A stretch of DNA of 37,753 bases. Source: a virus. Positions 6,418 through 14,975 of this stretch are shown piece after piece. Position 1 is the stretch's first letter; each line of letters opens with the position of its first letter. The DNA lies in IMG/VR virus record IMGVR_UViG_3300025138_000114, positions 1-37,753 of that record; one strand, written 5' to 3'. Made by a program: the position numbers and the translations under genes. A model generated the notes under the pieces. That model was not told the DNA's origin and searched no databases. It worked only from the letters and a program-made list of their open reading frames with translations.

Positions 6418-7161
6418 ATGGCATTCGATATAACAACCGTAGCAGGCAAAGGCACAGAGAATCTGGATTCAGGTTCCGCTATGCCTTTTATCCGTATCCT
6501 ACAGGATATGTCCCCTCAACTGAAAAAACAAAAAGAAGAATACATCGAGGGGGCAGAGTCTGGTGACTTGTTCTTTAACAAGAACAAAACAGTAGTACAA
6601 CAACCTGCCCAAATCATCCCATGCTTTACACAGTCCGTGTATACAGAATGGGTTCCACGTAGTAGCGGTGGTGGCTTTGTAGCCACACACCCACTAAGCG
6701 TCACATCTAACCCTAAATATGAAAAGGGTCGTGACCGTCAGTATGACGAATGGCTTGGTGAAAACGAACTGCGTTTCACAACATACTTCTTTGTTCTACT
6801 CAACACCAATGGTGAGTGGGAACAAGCTGTTATTCCGTTTACGGTATCTCAGCTTAAGATTGCAAGGAAGTTCACAAACGACATCAACCGATTCCGCTAT
6901 GAAGATGATAATCTCAAAGGTGTTGTACCCCCTCTCTTTGCTCAAAAATGGGAACTGGGAACAACATTGGAAACAAACAAAAACGGTGATGACTACTATA
7001 ACTTCAGCATTAGCAACAGCACTCCGCTGGATTTGGAAGCAGACGAAAACCTGCTTGCATTGGCTGCTGAAGCATACAGTTCCGCTGTTGATACTCCTCT
7101 GTTACAAACTTCGGAGACTCCTCAGTTGGTTGACTCAGCCACTGAAGCAACTCCGTTCTAA
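6418..7161 (+). CDS. Putative ssDNA-binding protein, 247 aa
   Basis: The protein starts MAFDITTVAGKG and continues with a block I associate with phage ssDNA-binding-like proteins of replication modules (PFIRILQDMSPQLKKQ, then YIEGAESGDLFF). The middle is rich in aromatic residues and beta-strand-like (YTEWVPRSSGGGF, LRFTTYFFVLLNTNGEWEQ), suiting an OB fold. The C-terminal 50 residues are acidic and low-complexity, like the acidic tail of many SSBs. It lies between polymerase and primase genes, is preceded by a possible promoter and ends at a strong terminator, as expected for an abundant protein. No motif is diagnostic, so the function is inferred from layout and context. Confidence 0.55.
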   Translation: MAFDITTVAGKGTENLDSGSAMPFIRILQDMSPQLKKQKEEYIEGAESGDLFFNKNKTVVQQPAQIIPCFTQSVYTEWVPRSSGGGFVATHPLSVTSNPKYEKGRDRQYDEWLGENELRFTTYFFVLLNTNGEWEQAVIPFTVSQLKIARKFTNDINRFRYEDDNLKGVVPPLFAQKWELGTTLETNKNGDDYYNFSISNSTPLDLEADENLLALAAEAYSSAVDTPLLQTSETPQLVDSATEATPF

Positions 7162-7186
7162 ACTACAGAAGTAACGCACACCTTAA

Positions 7187-7217
7187 CCTTGGGGGTTCAT
7201 TCCCCCAAGGTTTTTTT
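7187..7217 (+). terminator. Rho-independent terminator between SSB-like and primase genes
   Basis: A perfect 9-bp stem (CCTTGGGGG 7187-7195 with CCCCCAAGG 7202-7210) with a 6-base loop is followed directly by seven T residues (7211-7217). The primase ATG is at 7221, only 3 bases after the U-run. The element can therefore act as an attenuator, and the AAGG of its 3' arm is the only Shine-Dalgarno-like sequence before that start. Confidence 0.93.
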
Positions 7218-7220
7218 GCC

Positions 7221-8759
7221 ATGATACCACTTACACACCTAGCAACACAATTCAACGAACTATTTAAACCAAACCCAAACGTTTTTGGTCAGACAAAACT
7301 GACTGGCAAAGTTCGTGACAGGGATGGCAAACAAGACTCTAAGTCTTTTCTCGTAAAATCTGAGTTAACTGTTGATGTGTGGGAACAACACATCAAAGGC
7401 GAACGACTGATTGGTTGTACACCAATCCTTGAGAACAACAAGGTTATGTGGGGTGCACTAGACATCGACGTATACCAAGACTCTAGCACTATAGAAGACT
7501 TACGAGCTAGTGTAAACGAACACAAGCTACCGTTTGTTGTCTGTCGTTCTAAGTCTGGTGGCGCTCACGTTTACTTATTCATGTCTGAAGCAATACCAGC
7601 AAAAGATATGATTGACAAACTAAAAACATACAGCGCGTTCTTTGGTCAGGGGGTCTGCGAGATATATCCGAAGCAACCAAAGATAGGTAGTCGTAAAGAC
7701 GATAGCAAGTATGGCAACTGGATAAACATGCCGTACAGTGGTAATCCAACCTTGCAATATGCCATTGATGAAGAAGGTCAGGCACTAAGTCCAGAAGCAT
7801 TTATTGAATACGCAACAAAGCGTAGATTATCAGTAGAAGATTTTAGCAACCTTAAAGTACCTAAGTTAGATGCCGACGGGTTGTTGCCAGAAGGTCCACC
7901 TTGCCTGAATTATATATTCGAAAAGAGAACCAAAGAATCAGAGAACCGAAATGTAACATTATCCAATGTAGCAGTATACCTCAAAAAAGCAGAACCGTCG
8001 GACTGGAAATCAATGCTTCATAAATTCAATAAGAAGTTTTCAGAGCCACTACCTGACAGAGAAGTAGACGCCATAATAAAGTCCTACGAAAGAAAGGACT
8101 ACAAGTATCAGTGTGCCCAAGAGCCACTGTGCAGATACTGTGATGCCAAGATGTGCGGACAACGCCGTCATGGTATCGGACAAGAAGAGTTCCTGCCAAA
8201 CAATCGTTCGCTTCTTCAACTCAAGAGTGACCCACCCCTGTGGTTCCTGACTCTAGATCACGAAGAGATACAGCTAACGACCGCTGAGTTTGACAACTTC
8301 AACAGTTTCAACCAGCGAGTAATGGAACGGCTATTGTTCAAGTATCCGCCAATCAAGCAAGAAGACTGGGTAAAGCAGCAAAACCTGCTACTCAAGAACT
8401 GCGTGCGCATCGAAGTTCCTTTCGAGATGACGCCCGTCGGACAGTTTGTTGAATATCTGTCCACGTTCTGTGCCAACGCCAGCGAAGACATCAGCCACAT
8501 CAAAAACGGTGCTGTTAAACAAGCTGGTAGTTGGTACGTCTTCCGCATGGTTGATTTAAAAGACTATCTAAACCAACAACGATTCACGGAACTAGCAGAC
8601 AACAGACTGCTGTCCATACTTAAACGAACACTTAAGGCTGACACCACAAGAGTATCACTCGGTGGTTCACAGATTCGTTGCTGGCGAGTGCACGGTGACA
8701 ACATGCACCTCGATCCTACACAACCAATGCCCAACTTAGAAGTGGATGACAACTACTAA
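7221..8759 (+). CDS. Archaeo-eukaryotic-type primase (AEP/PrimPol-like)
   Basis: Predicted DNA primase of the archaeo-eukaryotic superfamily. The catalytic acidic pair is in GALDIDVY (Asp81, Asp83). It is followed by SKSGGAHVYLF with the motif II histidine (His116) and a GNWINMPYSG block (about 165-174) typical of TOTE-type and plasmid/phage AEPs. A PriCT-like helical region follows (GPPCLNYIF near 225-233). Cysteines at 228, 298, 304, 307 and 312 could bind zinc or an Fe-S cluster. The C-terminal 190 residues are unassigned. There is no Walker A motif, so it is not a primase-helicase fusion of the T7 gp4 type. The start follows the attenuator directly, and the end overlaps the SF1 helicase gene by 14 bases. 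Confidence 0.85.
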   Translation: MIPLTHLATQFNELFKPNPNVFGQTKLTGKVRDRDGKQDSKSFLVKSELTVDVWEQHIKGERLIGCTPILENNKVMWGALDIDVYQDSSTIEDLRASVNEHKLPFVVCRSKSGGAHVYLFMSEAIPAKDMIDKLKTYSAFFGQGVCEIYPKQPKIGSRKDDSKYGNWINMPYSGNPTLQYAIDEEGQALSPEAFIEYATKRRLSVEDFSNLKVPKLDADGLLPEGPPCLNYIFEKRTKESENRNVTLSNVAVYLKKAEPSDWKSMLHKFNKKFSEPLPDREVDAIIKSYERKDYKYQCAQEPLCRYCDAKMCGQRRHGIGQEEFLPNNRSLLQLKSDPPLWFLTLDHEEIQLTTAEFDNFNSFNQRVMERLLFKYPPIKQEDWVKQQNLLLKNCVRIEVPFEMTPVGQFVEYLSTFCANASEDISHIKNGAVKQAGSWYVFRMVDLKDYLNQQRFTELADNRLLSILKRTLKADTTRVSLGGSQIRCWRVHGDNMHLDPTQPMPNLEVDDNY

Positions 8760-10266
8760 CACAACAATATATGTAGCTAGCGCAGGAACAGGTAAAACAA
8801 CTACACTAATGGACAAGCTTACAGCTTGCCTAAAAGACACTAAACCAAGCAAAGTTTGTTTTACTAGCTTTACCAAAGCTGCAGCTCAAGAAGCCATTGA
8901 CCGCGCCCTTGTAAAAAACCCTGACTATGTGGAGAAAGACTTCTCTGCGTTCAGCACGCTACACGCACTCTGCTATCGACGTGTGCCGCACAAGCAAATG
9001 CTAAACAACCAAGACTACAAGTTACTTGGTCAGTTGTTGGGTCTGTCGATTACAGGTTATTCTTCACAGTATAACAACAACGCTGCAAGCACTATTGGTA
9101 AAGGTGACAGGCTATTACAGTATGAGTCGCTTATGCGCAACACGCAGCAACCAGCAGCTGCAGTTCTGGTTGACCAAGTCAACACAAAATTTAAACCTGA
9201 TGAGCTAGAAGAATTCTCTAAGTTCTACCGTGAGTTCAGGGCAGAGAAAAACAAGTACGACTTTACCGACCAATTAGAATCATTCTTAATACACAAGGTA
9301 AAGCTACACGTTGACTACCTCTTCGTTGACGAAGCTCAGGATTTATCACCGCTGCAGTGGAACATCATCAACCACATCTCCAAAGAAGTTAAACAAGTGT
9401 TCATTGCTGGCGACGACAAGCAAAGTATCTTTAAATTCTCTGGTGGTGACCCAAAGTCACTAATAAACAAAGAAGGCAACCGAATAGTGTTAGACACAAC
9501 CTATCGACTGCCGAAGAAAGTTCTTGCTTACGCAGAAACAGTAGCTAAACAAATCACCGAGAAACAAGATTACAGCGTTGTACCCGCCAAAGAAAACGAC
9601 GACGGCTGCGTACACAACATTCGTTCACTCGATGACCTTGACTTTACCCAAGGAACATGGTTCCTGCTCTGTCGGAACAAGGTCCTCATGACTATCTTCG
9701 AGAACTACCTGCAAAAAAAGAAGCTATTGTTTATATCAGGTGGTGACACATCGCTGTTCAAAGAACGTCAAATCTTCTTTATTAAATTGTGGGAACAACT
9801 ACGTCTTGGTTACAAGTTCAAAGCCTCGCTTATCAAAGAGTTATACCGCGACTACCTGCCAACAGGCGCAGCTGTAGGACGCGGAGCTAAAACACTTATT
9901 GACACAATGCCTGACAATCATTTGTTTGATAAAGACGAACTTATAACCAACTTCGGGTTACGCACCACAACAAAGTGGGATCAAGTATTCCGCCTACCAG
10001 ATGCAACTAAATCAATACTGCTGCACGCAGAACAAAACGGTACGTTTGACAAAGCTGCTAACATTGAAGTTAATACCATCCACGCATCAAAAGGTAGAGA
10101 GGCTGACAATGTAGTTGTTATGCCTGACATGACACAAACCACTTACCAACACTATCGTAAAGATCCAGACAACGAACACCGTGTATTTTACGTAGCCTGT
10201 ACACGCTCCAAGAAAAATCTGTATCTTCACTACCCAGTAACTACACAATTCTATCCGTTACCATGA
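8746..10266 (+). CDS. UvrD/Rep-like SF1 helicase
   Basis: This 506-aa ATP-dependent DNA helicase has the complete SF1A motif set: motif I ASAGTGKTTT (Lys17), Ia FTSFTKAAA, II VDEAQD (194-199), III GDDKQSIF, IV TYRLP, V NTIHASKGREADNVVV and VI RVFYVACTRS. It is shorter than UvrD/Rep (about 670-720 aa), mainly through small 1B/2B insertions. It probably unwinds DNA at the fork or during recombination. It overlaps the primase gene by 14 bases and the SNF2-like gene by 4 bases, so the three are co-translated. Since no DnaB- or T7-type helicase is visible, this or the next protein may be the fork helicase. Confidence 0.94.
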   Translation: MTTTNTTIYVASAGTGKTTTLMDKLTACLKDTKPSKVCFTSFTKAAAQEAIDRALVKNPDYVEKDFSAFSTLHALCYRRVPHKQMLNNQDYKLLGQLLGLSITGYSSQYNNNAASTIGKGDRLLQYESLMRNTQQPAAAVLVDQVNTKFKPDELEEFSKFYREFRAEKNKYDFTDQLESFLIHKVKLHVDYLFVDEAQDLSPLQWNIINHISKEVKQVFIAGDDKQSIFKFSGGDPKSLINKEGNRIVLDTTYRLPKKVLAYAETVAKQITEKQDYSVVPAKENDDGCVHNIRSLDDLDFTQGTWFLLCRNKVLMTIFENYLQKKKLLFISGGDTSLFKERQIFFIKLWEQLRLGYKFKASLIKELYRDYLPTGAAVGRGAKTLIDTMPDNHLFDKDELITNFGLRTTTKWDQVFRLPDATKSILLHAEQNGTFDKAANIEVNTIHASKGREADNVVVMPDMTQTTYQHYRKDPDNEHRVFYVACTRSKKNLYLHYPVTTQFYPLP

Positions 10267-11693
10267 ACTACACATACAAAACAAAACCACTAAAACACCA
10301 ACGTGAAGCAGTTGAGCGATTCGCCAACAAAGACTACGGTGCACTATTCTGCGAAATGGGTACAGGTAAAACCAAGATTGTACTCGACATCATGCGGAAC
10401 TCAACCGATTTGTTTGAGGCTCTCGTAATTGCACCCAATGGTCTGCACCATAACTGGGACATTAACGAAATACCCAAACACGTAAGAAATGACAAGCTAC
10501 ACCCTGTCACAACTTATTGCTGGAAGGGACCTATTAAAACAAAAAAAGCAGAACAAGAGTTTAGACGCTTTATAAAAACAGAAGATACTTGTCGATTCTT
10601 TCTTATTAATGTTGAAGCCTTACGTACTTCTGCTGGTTTTGATACAGCGACTAAGTTTCTAGCCAGCTGTGTTAGTTTAAAACATATGATTATTGATGAG
10701 TCTACATGCATCAAAAATCCAAAAGCAATACAAACAAAACGTGTGCTTAAACTAGCTGAGCAAGTTGACCGTAAGTGGATACTTAACGGTACACCAATTA
10801 CACAAAGCCCACTAGACTTGTTTACACAGTGTAAGTTTCTAAATAAAAACGCTATACCTCATACTACATATACAGCCTTTAAGCACGCATTTGCCATTGA
10901 GACTACAATGACAATGGGTAGCCGTTCGTTCCGTAAGATTATCGGATACCAGAACCTTGAGCAACTGACCAAGTTACTTGAACCATTTACTCTAAGGATT
11001 GAAAAGAAAGACTGCCTAGATTTACCAGATAAGACATTTACACAGGTAGCCATCCAAATGACTCCAGAGCAACGCAAGATTTACAAGTCAATGAAAGACG
11101 ACTGCCTAGCACTTTTAGAAGGTGGCGAATTAGTCACATCAACCATTGCGCTAACGCGCATCGTCAAGCTACAACAAATCCTAACAGGTTTTGTAACCGC
11201 TGATGACGGCACAGAACATGCCATTGAAAACAACAGGATAGCTGCTCTCATGCAAATTGCAGAGACAACAAAGCCTTTGGTTGTGTTCTGTGCCTACAAA
11301 TTTAACATTAAACAAATACGCGAAGCCTTAGAAAAAAAGTTTCCTAGCAAAAAGATTGTAGAATACACAGGCAACGTAAGTAATAACATACGCAATGAGG
11401 GTGTAAGACAGTTTCAAAATGGTCAGGCTGATTTCTTTTTAGCCACATCTGCTGCTGCCAAAGGTTTGACATTACACCGTGCATCAACCATGGTCTATTA
11501 TTCAAACAATTACAGCCTTGAAACCAGACTTCAAAGTCAAGACCGAATCCACCGCATTGGTCAGAACAACAAATGTACATATATTGATCTCGTTGTCCCA
11601 CAGACTGTAGACGAAGCCATCCTTAAACGACTAAAAGAAAAGAAAGAGCTGTCTAACATGGTGTTAGATGACTTGATCGAAATAATTAAATGA
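10263..11693 (+). CDS. SNF2-like SF2 helicase/translocase
   Basis: This 476-aa double-stranded-DNA translocase is of the SNF2 class. Motif I is EMGTGKTK (Lys36), motif II is IIDESTCIKN (DEST, Asp145-Glu146, a DEAH-box variant) and motif III is LNGTPITQSP. The second RecA lobe has SAAAKGLTLHRAS and the hallmark SQDRIHRIGQ. No nuclease or chromatin-reader domain is fused to it. Phage homologues occur in replication modules and are thought to remodel protein-DNA complexes or promote branch migration. It starts 4 bases before the end of the SF1 helicase gene. Confidence 0.94.
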   Translation: MNYTYKTKPLKHQREAVERFANKDYGALFCEMGTGKTKIVLDIMRNSTDLFEALVIAPNGLHHNWDINEIPKHVRNDKLHPVTTYCWKGPIKTKKAEQEFRRFIKTEDTCRFFLINVEALRTSAGFDTATKFLASCVSLKHMIIDESTCIKNPKAIQTKRVLKLAEQVDRKWILNGTPITQSPLDLFTQCKFLNKNAIPHTTYTAFKHAFAIETTMTMGSRSFRKIIGYQNLEQLTKLLEPFTLRIEKKDCLDLPDKTFTQVAIQMTPEQRKIYKSMKDDCLALLEGGELVTSTIALTRIVKLQQILTGFVTADDGTEHAIENNRIAALMQIAETTKPLVVFCAYKFNIKQIREALEKKFPSKKIVEYTGNVSNNIRNEGVRQFQNGQADFFLATSAAAKGLTLHRASTMVYYSNNYSLETRLQSQDRIHRIGQNNKCTYIDLVVPQTVDEAILKRLKEKKELSNMVLDDLIEIIK

Positions 11694-11878
11694 CAAAAAC
11701 ACCAGCGACTAACCGATCCCTGTTTCACCAAAATGAACGAAAAATACTAGAACGCGGATTACACTCAATTACTTTAGCCTGTGACGCCCTCACAGAACAA
11801 AACAAACAACTCAATAAAGACATTGCAGGGTTAAAAGCAAAAAACGCACGTCTTGAAGAAAAAATACTAACATTATGA
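11690..11878 (+). CDS. Small coiled-coil protein, 62 aa
   Basis: This 62-residue protein has 4-base overlaps at both ends (ATGA at 11690 and at 11875-11878), which supports it as a real gene. The N-terminus is basic, and the rest is a predicted coiled coil with a leucine heptad pattern (LTEQNKQLNKDIAGLKAKN). Function unknown. It may be an oligomerisation or adaptor partner for the helicase or phosphoesterase beside it. Confidence 0.7.
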   Translation: MTKTPATNRSLFHQNERKILERGLHSITLACDALTEQNKQLNKDIAGLKAKNARLEEKILTL

Positions 11879-12858
11879 AACCTAAAAAAATAGATATTGT
11901 TCGCGAGTATATTGAAAAGTTCCCAGACCACGGTAATCGAACCCTTGCTCTGTTAATAGAAAAAGAAAACCCAAACCTATACTCAAGCACAGAAGCTGCT
12001 CGCGGAGCAGTCCGATACGCTCGTGGTAATCACGGAAAACAGAATCGAAAATCAGCAGGTCCAAAGACCCAACAGTTCCGTAAAAACGGTAAAGCAGGTG
12101 AATACAAGATACCAAAATCTTTAACTCCTAAAAAACGCATTGTACGAATACCAGACGGTAAAACACTGCTACTATCTGACATACACCTACCGTATCACGA
12201 CATCGAAGCACTAGAATGCGCGTTAGACCACGGACACGATGCTGACAATGTCATACTTAACGGCGACACCGTAGACTTCTACGCCACAAGTCGCTGGGAC
12301 ACGGACCCCAATCACCGTGACTTAGCTGGTGAACTACAAGCAAGTCGCCAGTTCCTTATGCACTTACGTGAAAGGTTTCCCACTGCTAACATATACTTTA
12401 AGATTGGTAACCACGAAGAACGATGGGAAAAGTTCTTGTGGCGTAAAGCTCCTGAGCTGTGCGGTGTACCTGACTTTAAGATGGAAAAGCTACTAAGGTT
12501 TGATGACCTTGACATCCAAGAAATTGGTGGTCGTCAACTAACCAAAGCAGGCGGTCTGTGGATACTACACGGACACGAGTTCTTTAACACCTTTGACCCA
12601 GTTAACTTTGCCCGTACGCTACAAGTCAAGACTGGTGTATGTACCATCGCAGGTCACAAACACAAAAGCAGTCAACACTCTGTCAAATCTATGGACGGTG
12701 ATACTATAGCTTGTTGGTCAGTTGGTTGCCTATGTGACCTAGAACCTGACTACATGCCAGTTAACCAATGGAACTTAGGCTTTGCTGAGATTACTCACAA
12801 AGGTAAAAAGTTTGAGGTAAACAACTACCGCATCATTGACGGAGAAGCTTACCGCTAA
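11875..12858 (+). CDS. Calcineurin-like metallophosphoesterase with N-terminal helical extension
   Basis: This 327-aa protein contains all metal-binding blocks of the calcineurin-like phosphoesterase fold: SDIHLP (Asp102, His104), NGDTVD (Asp131), GNHEE (178-182), LHGHEF (231-236) and AGHKHK (259-264). Such enzymes include SbcD/Mre11-type nucleases and phosphatases of nucleotides or proteins; the substrate here cannot be read from sequence. The first ~90 residues form a basic, helix-rich extension (EYIEKFPDHGNRTLALLIEKE) that could be a helix-turn-helix DNA-binding segment, favouring a DNA substrate. It is the last protein gene of the rightward arm; the tRNA follows 10 bases after its stop. 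Confidence 0.88.
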   Translation: MKPKKIDIVREYIEKFPDHGNRTLALLIEKENPNLYSSTEAARGAVRYARGNHGKQNRKSAGPKTQQFRKNGKAGEYKIPKSLTPKKRIVRIPDGKTLLLSDIHLPYHDIEALECALDHGHDADNVILNGDTVDFYATSRWDTDPNHRDLAGELQASRQFLMHLRERFPTANIYFKIGNHEERWEKFLWRKAPELCGVPDFKMEKLLRFDDLDIQEIGGRQLTKAGGLWILHGHEFFNTFDPVNFARTLQVKTGVCTIAGHKHKSSQHSVKSMDGDTIACWSVGCLCDLEPDYMPVNQWNLGFAEITHKGKKFEVNNYRIIDGEAYR

Positions 12859-12868
12859 AATTTGGTAT

Positions 12869-12945
12869 CGGGGCATAGCGCAGTCGGGTAGCGCACCTGC
12901 TTTGGGAGCAGGGGGTCGGGGGTTCAAATCCCTCTGCCCCGACCA
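12869..12945 (+). tRNA. tRNA-Pro (anticodon TGG), CCA encoded
   Basis: Full 77-nt cloverleaf. The acceptor stem CGGGGCA pairs with TGCCCCG (12935-12941), with discriminator A12942 and an encoded CCA at 12943-12945. The anticodon stem is CCTGC/GCAGG, and loop TTTGGGA gives anticodon TGG at 12903-12905. The T arm contains GGTTCAAATCC. The C1-G72 pair is characteristic of proline tRNAs. It reads CCA and, by wobble, possibly other proline codons. It is the only tRNA in the window and lies exactly where the two arms converge, 3 bases from the tail-fibre stop codon. Confidence 0.97.
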
Positions 12946-12947
12946 AA

Positions 12948-14723
12948 TTACAACCAGTGAACAGTACCCGTAGTTGCTGCATTTTTATTATTTGTAGATG
13001 CATCTCCTACGGTAGTAGCTGTACCTTCTCTCATTCTATGATGAAGCACTGCGCCGTTAGATAATAGTTTAAAATTCTTGATATACATAACATCATCATT
13101 AGCGTCATTTAATCCCTGCCAAGACCCACTGTTCCCGTCATTCAATGATATTTGAATATTATTAGTATCATTGCTGTCACTTGTTGTAACATCAGCTAAC
13201 ACTGTTGTCCAAGTGTTAAGAGCTATTGCAGTTGATTGAGTGCTTCTTCCATCATAATGAATCTGACTGTTGTTATCTGTTTTTATTTGGAAACCATCAG
13301 CGTTTGTATTACTTGAAGGTATATAAATATCCACGCTTATAGTAAATCTAGTATTTACAGTATATGCACTTGATTTATTATAATAACTACCGCCATTAGC
13401 ATCATTTTTGTAAATCTTTAAAGCACCTGATACACCAGCAACAGTTGAATTAGGTGTAAGAACACCCCGTGTTGCACTAAAGCTATCAGTACCAGATGTA
13501 AAATCTGACACAGAGCCAATAATTGCATCAATAGGAAACCATCGTTCGGCAGGGTTTATAAAGTCAATGCTTCTTAATCGAGAAGCAATATCAGGAAGCG
13601 CAAAGTTAAATATAGCGCCTCCACCATCAGCTCCTGATAATGTTGATTGAGTCCAAAATGTAGATGCTGTTGTGTTGTTGGTTCCAATATTAATTGAACT
13701 AGACGACGAAATATTTACAGTACCCTTAAGTGTGCCACCAACAAATAAAGACGCATTTCCACCTCGATCGCATACAAGAGTTATGCGATAAGCTTGTCTG
13801 TTTGTAAGACCTGGATTACCTAAATCGTAGTTTGAAATAGTTCCACTATTGTTTACAAACGTAAGTCTAAATTTACCGTCTAGTTGAACACTAAGCTCAA
13901 CACGGTTGTTTCCAGAAACATGAGAAGACCACAGCGGAGAAGGACCAGTTGGTGTGTAATCATCTAACGCAACAATTCGTGTCCACGAAAAAGAACCAAG
14001 TCCAAAGTCAAGACCATTCGCAATAGCAAAACCAGCTCCTGCCTCTAAGCGAAGACCATCAATCATTCGATCAACACCTGCAGATAACGAAGTAAGGTTA
14101 CTGGTAGTTAACTCACCAACTTCAAGTCCTGCAATGTAATTATTTGTCTCAGCAATATCTACGCCCTTTGCACCTGTAAAAGTGTCTGACATAAGAGGAA
14201 TTTTAATTCCTGTTAAATTATTTATTGTACCACCACCTGAATTTTCAGGTTTTTCCATGTCAATATAAGTAGCCTTTGAAACAGTCCCAACGCCTTGGTT
14301 CTTGCCCCACATGCGCATACCAACAGCATCGGCTACATCCCCATTACCTGTGTTCAACCACAAAGCATACATGGGAACTAATTTTTGCACGTCTGCAGCT
14401 ACTGCATTCCGAGCTACAGATTCAAAAGGATAAAGACGCAAATTACCACCAGAACCAATATTAGCCCCACTGGTGTACATTAAAATATCAATACCGTGAA
14501 AATCAGTTGATTGCTGCACACCGCCAGAAGCAGGTTGAACCTTGTAAGATCTTTTTGTTGCAACAGGTCTGCCCTCATTTACTACGGTCATTGTAGTATC
14601 TTGATTCATTTCACTGTTTGCCCCAGTAACAGTCACTTTACTGTGAGTTACGTCACCGCTAATAAATTCAGTTAATGCGTCGTCAATGTCGCTTGCTGTG
14701 CTGCTTAAGTTATAATCTGCCAT
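12948..14723 (-). CDS. Tail fibre / receptor-binding protein with lectin-like domains
   Basis: Last gene of the leftward arm, 591 aa. The short N-terminal segment (MADYNLSSTASDIDDALTEF) resembles fibre-anchor regions. The rest is Gly/Ser/Thr/Asn-rich and beta-structured. A central LamG-like lectin segment (SLFVGGTLKGTVNI) is followed by the SIDFINPAERWFPID connector and a carbohydrate-binding-module-like domain (FTISVDIYIPSS..., YIKNFKLLSNGA) near the C-terminus. Position after the virion genes, composition and lectin-like segments point to host-surface recognition. No chaperone domain is seen. Confidence 0.75.
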   Translation of the reverse strand: MADYNLSSTASDIDDALTEFISGDVTHSKVTVTGANSEMNQDTTMTVVNEGRPVATKRSYKVQPASGGVQQSTDFHGIDILMYTSGANIGSGGNLRLYPFESVARNAVAADVQKLVPMYALWLNTGNGDVADAVGMRMWGKNQGVGTVSKATYIDMEKPENSGGGTINNLTGIKIPLMSDTFTGAKGVDIAETNNYIAGLEVGELTTSNLTSLSAGVDRMIDGLRLEAGAGFAIANGLDFGLGSFSWTRIVALDDYTPTGPSPLWSSHVSGNNRVELSVQLDGKFRLTFVNNSGTISNYDLGNPGLTNRQAYRITLVCDRGGNASLFVGGTLKGTVNISSSSSINIGTNNTTASTFWTQSTLSGADGGGAIFNFALPDIASRLRSIDFINPAERWFPIDAIIGSVSDFTSGTDSFSATRGVLTPNSTVAGVSGALKIYKNDANGGSYYNKSSAYTVNTRFTISVDIYIPSSNTNADGFQIKTDNNSQIHYDGRSTQSTAIALNTWTTVLADVTTSDSNDTNNIQISLNDGNSGSWQGLNDANDDVMYIKNFKLLSNGAVLHHRMREGTATTVGDASTNNKNAATTGTVHWL

Positions 14724-14735
14724 AATCTTGTTTAT

Positions 14736-14975
14736 TTAACATTTCCACTTACGTAATGCAAGCGCTTTTCGTGTTGGACGACCCTTTGAGTCTTTCATAG
14801 GTCCTTTAACTCCTCCCATACGAGCGCAGAATGATTTCCGACGCCCTGCAGCCTTGGACCCGCGTTTCACGTTACCAGTAACAGGTGGCTTAAGATTAGC
14901 TCCTTCTTTAGCTTTAAAATGCCGACGTCCCGCTGCGGTCAAACCGCCTGTTTTGCTCTTATGTTCTTTTCTCAT
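14736..14975 (-). CDS. DUF6321-like small basic protein, 79 aa
   Basis: Very basic 79-aa protein. The pattern KSKTGGLTAAGRRHF, GANLKPPV, KSFCARMGG and KGPMKDSKGRPTRKALAL matches what I know as DUF6321, a small protein seen in marine phage genomes. Its role is unknown. High Lys/Arg content and glycine-rich turns suggest nucleic-acid contact. It lies 12 bases beyond the fibre start and overlaps the next basic protein gene by 4 bases. Confidence 0.82.
   Translation of the reverse strand: MRKEHKSKTGGLTAAGRRHFKAKEGANLKPPVTGNVKRGSKAAGRRKSFCARMGGVKGPMKDSKGRPTRKALALRKWKC

Noticed and set aside
10859-11077. Minus-strand frames inside the helicase and polymerase genes
   Set aside because: They are shadows of strongly supported plus-strand genes with complete motif sets.
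12869-12945. tRNA-Pro as a prophage attachment site
   Set aside because: No integrase, excisionase or repressor is in the window, and the tRNA is complete; a simple phage-borne tRNA is the better explanation.
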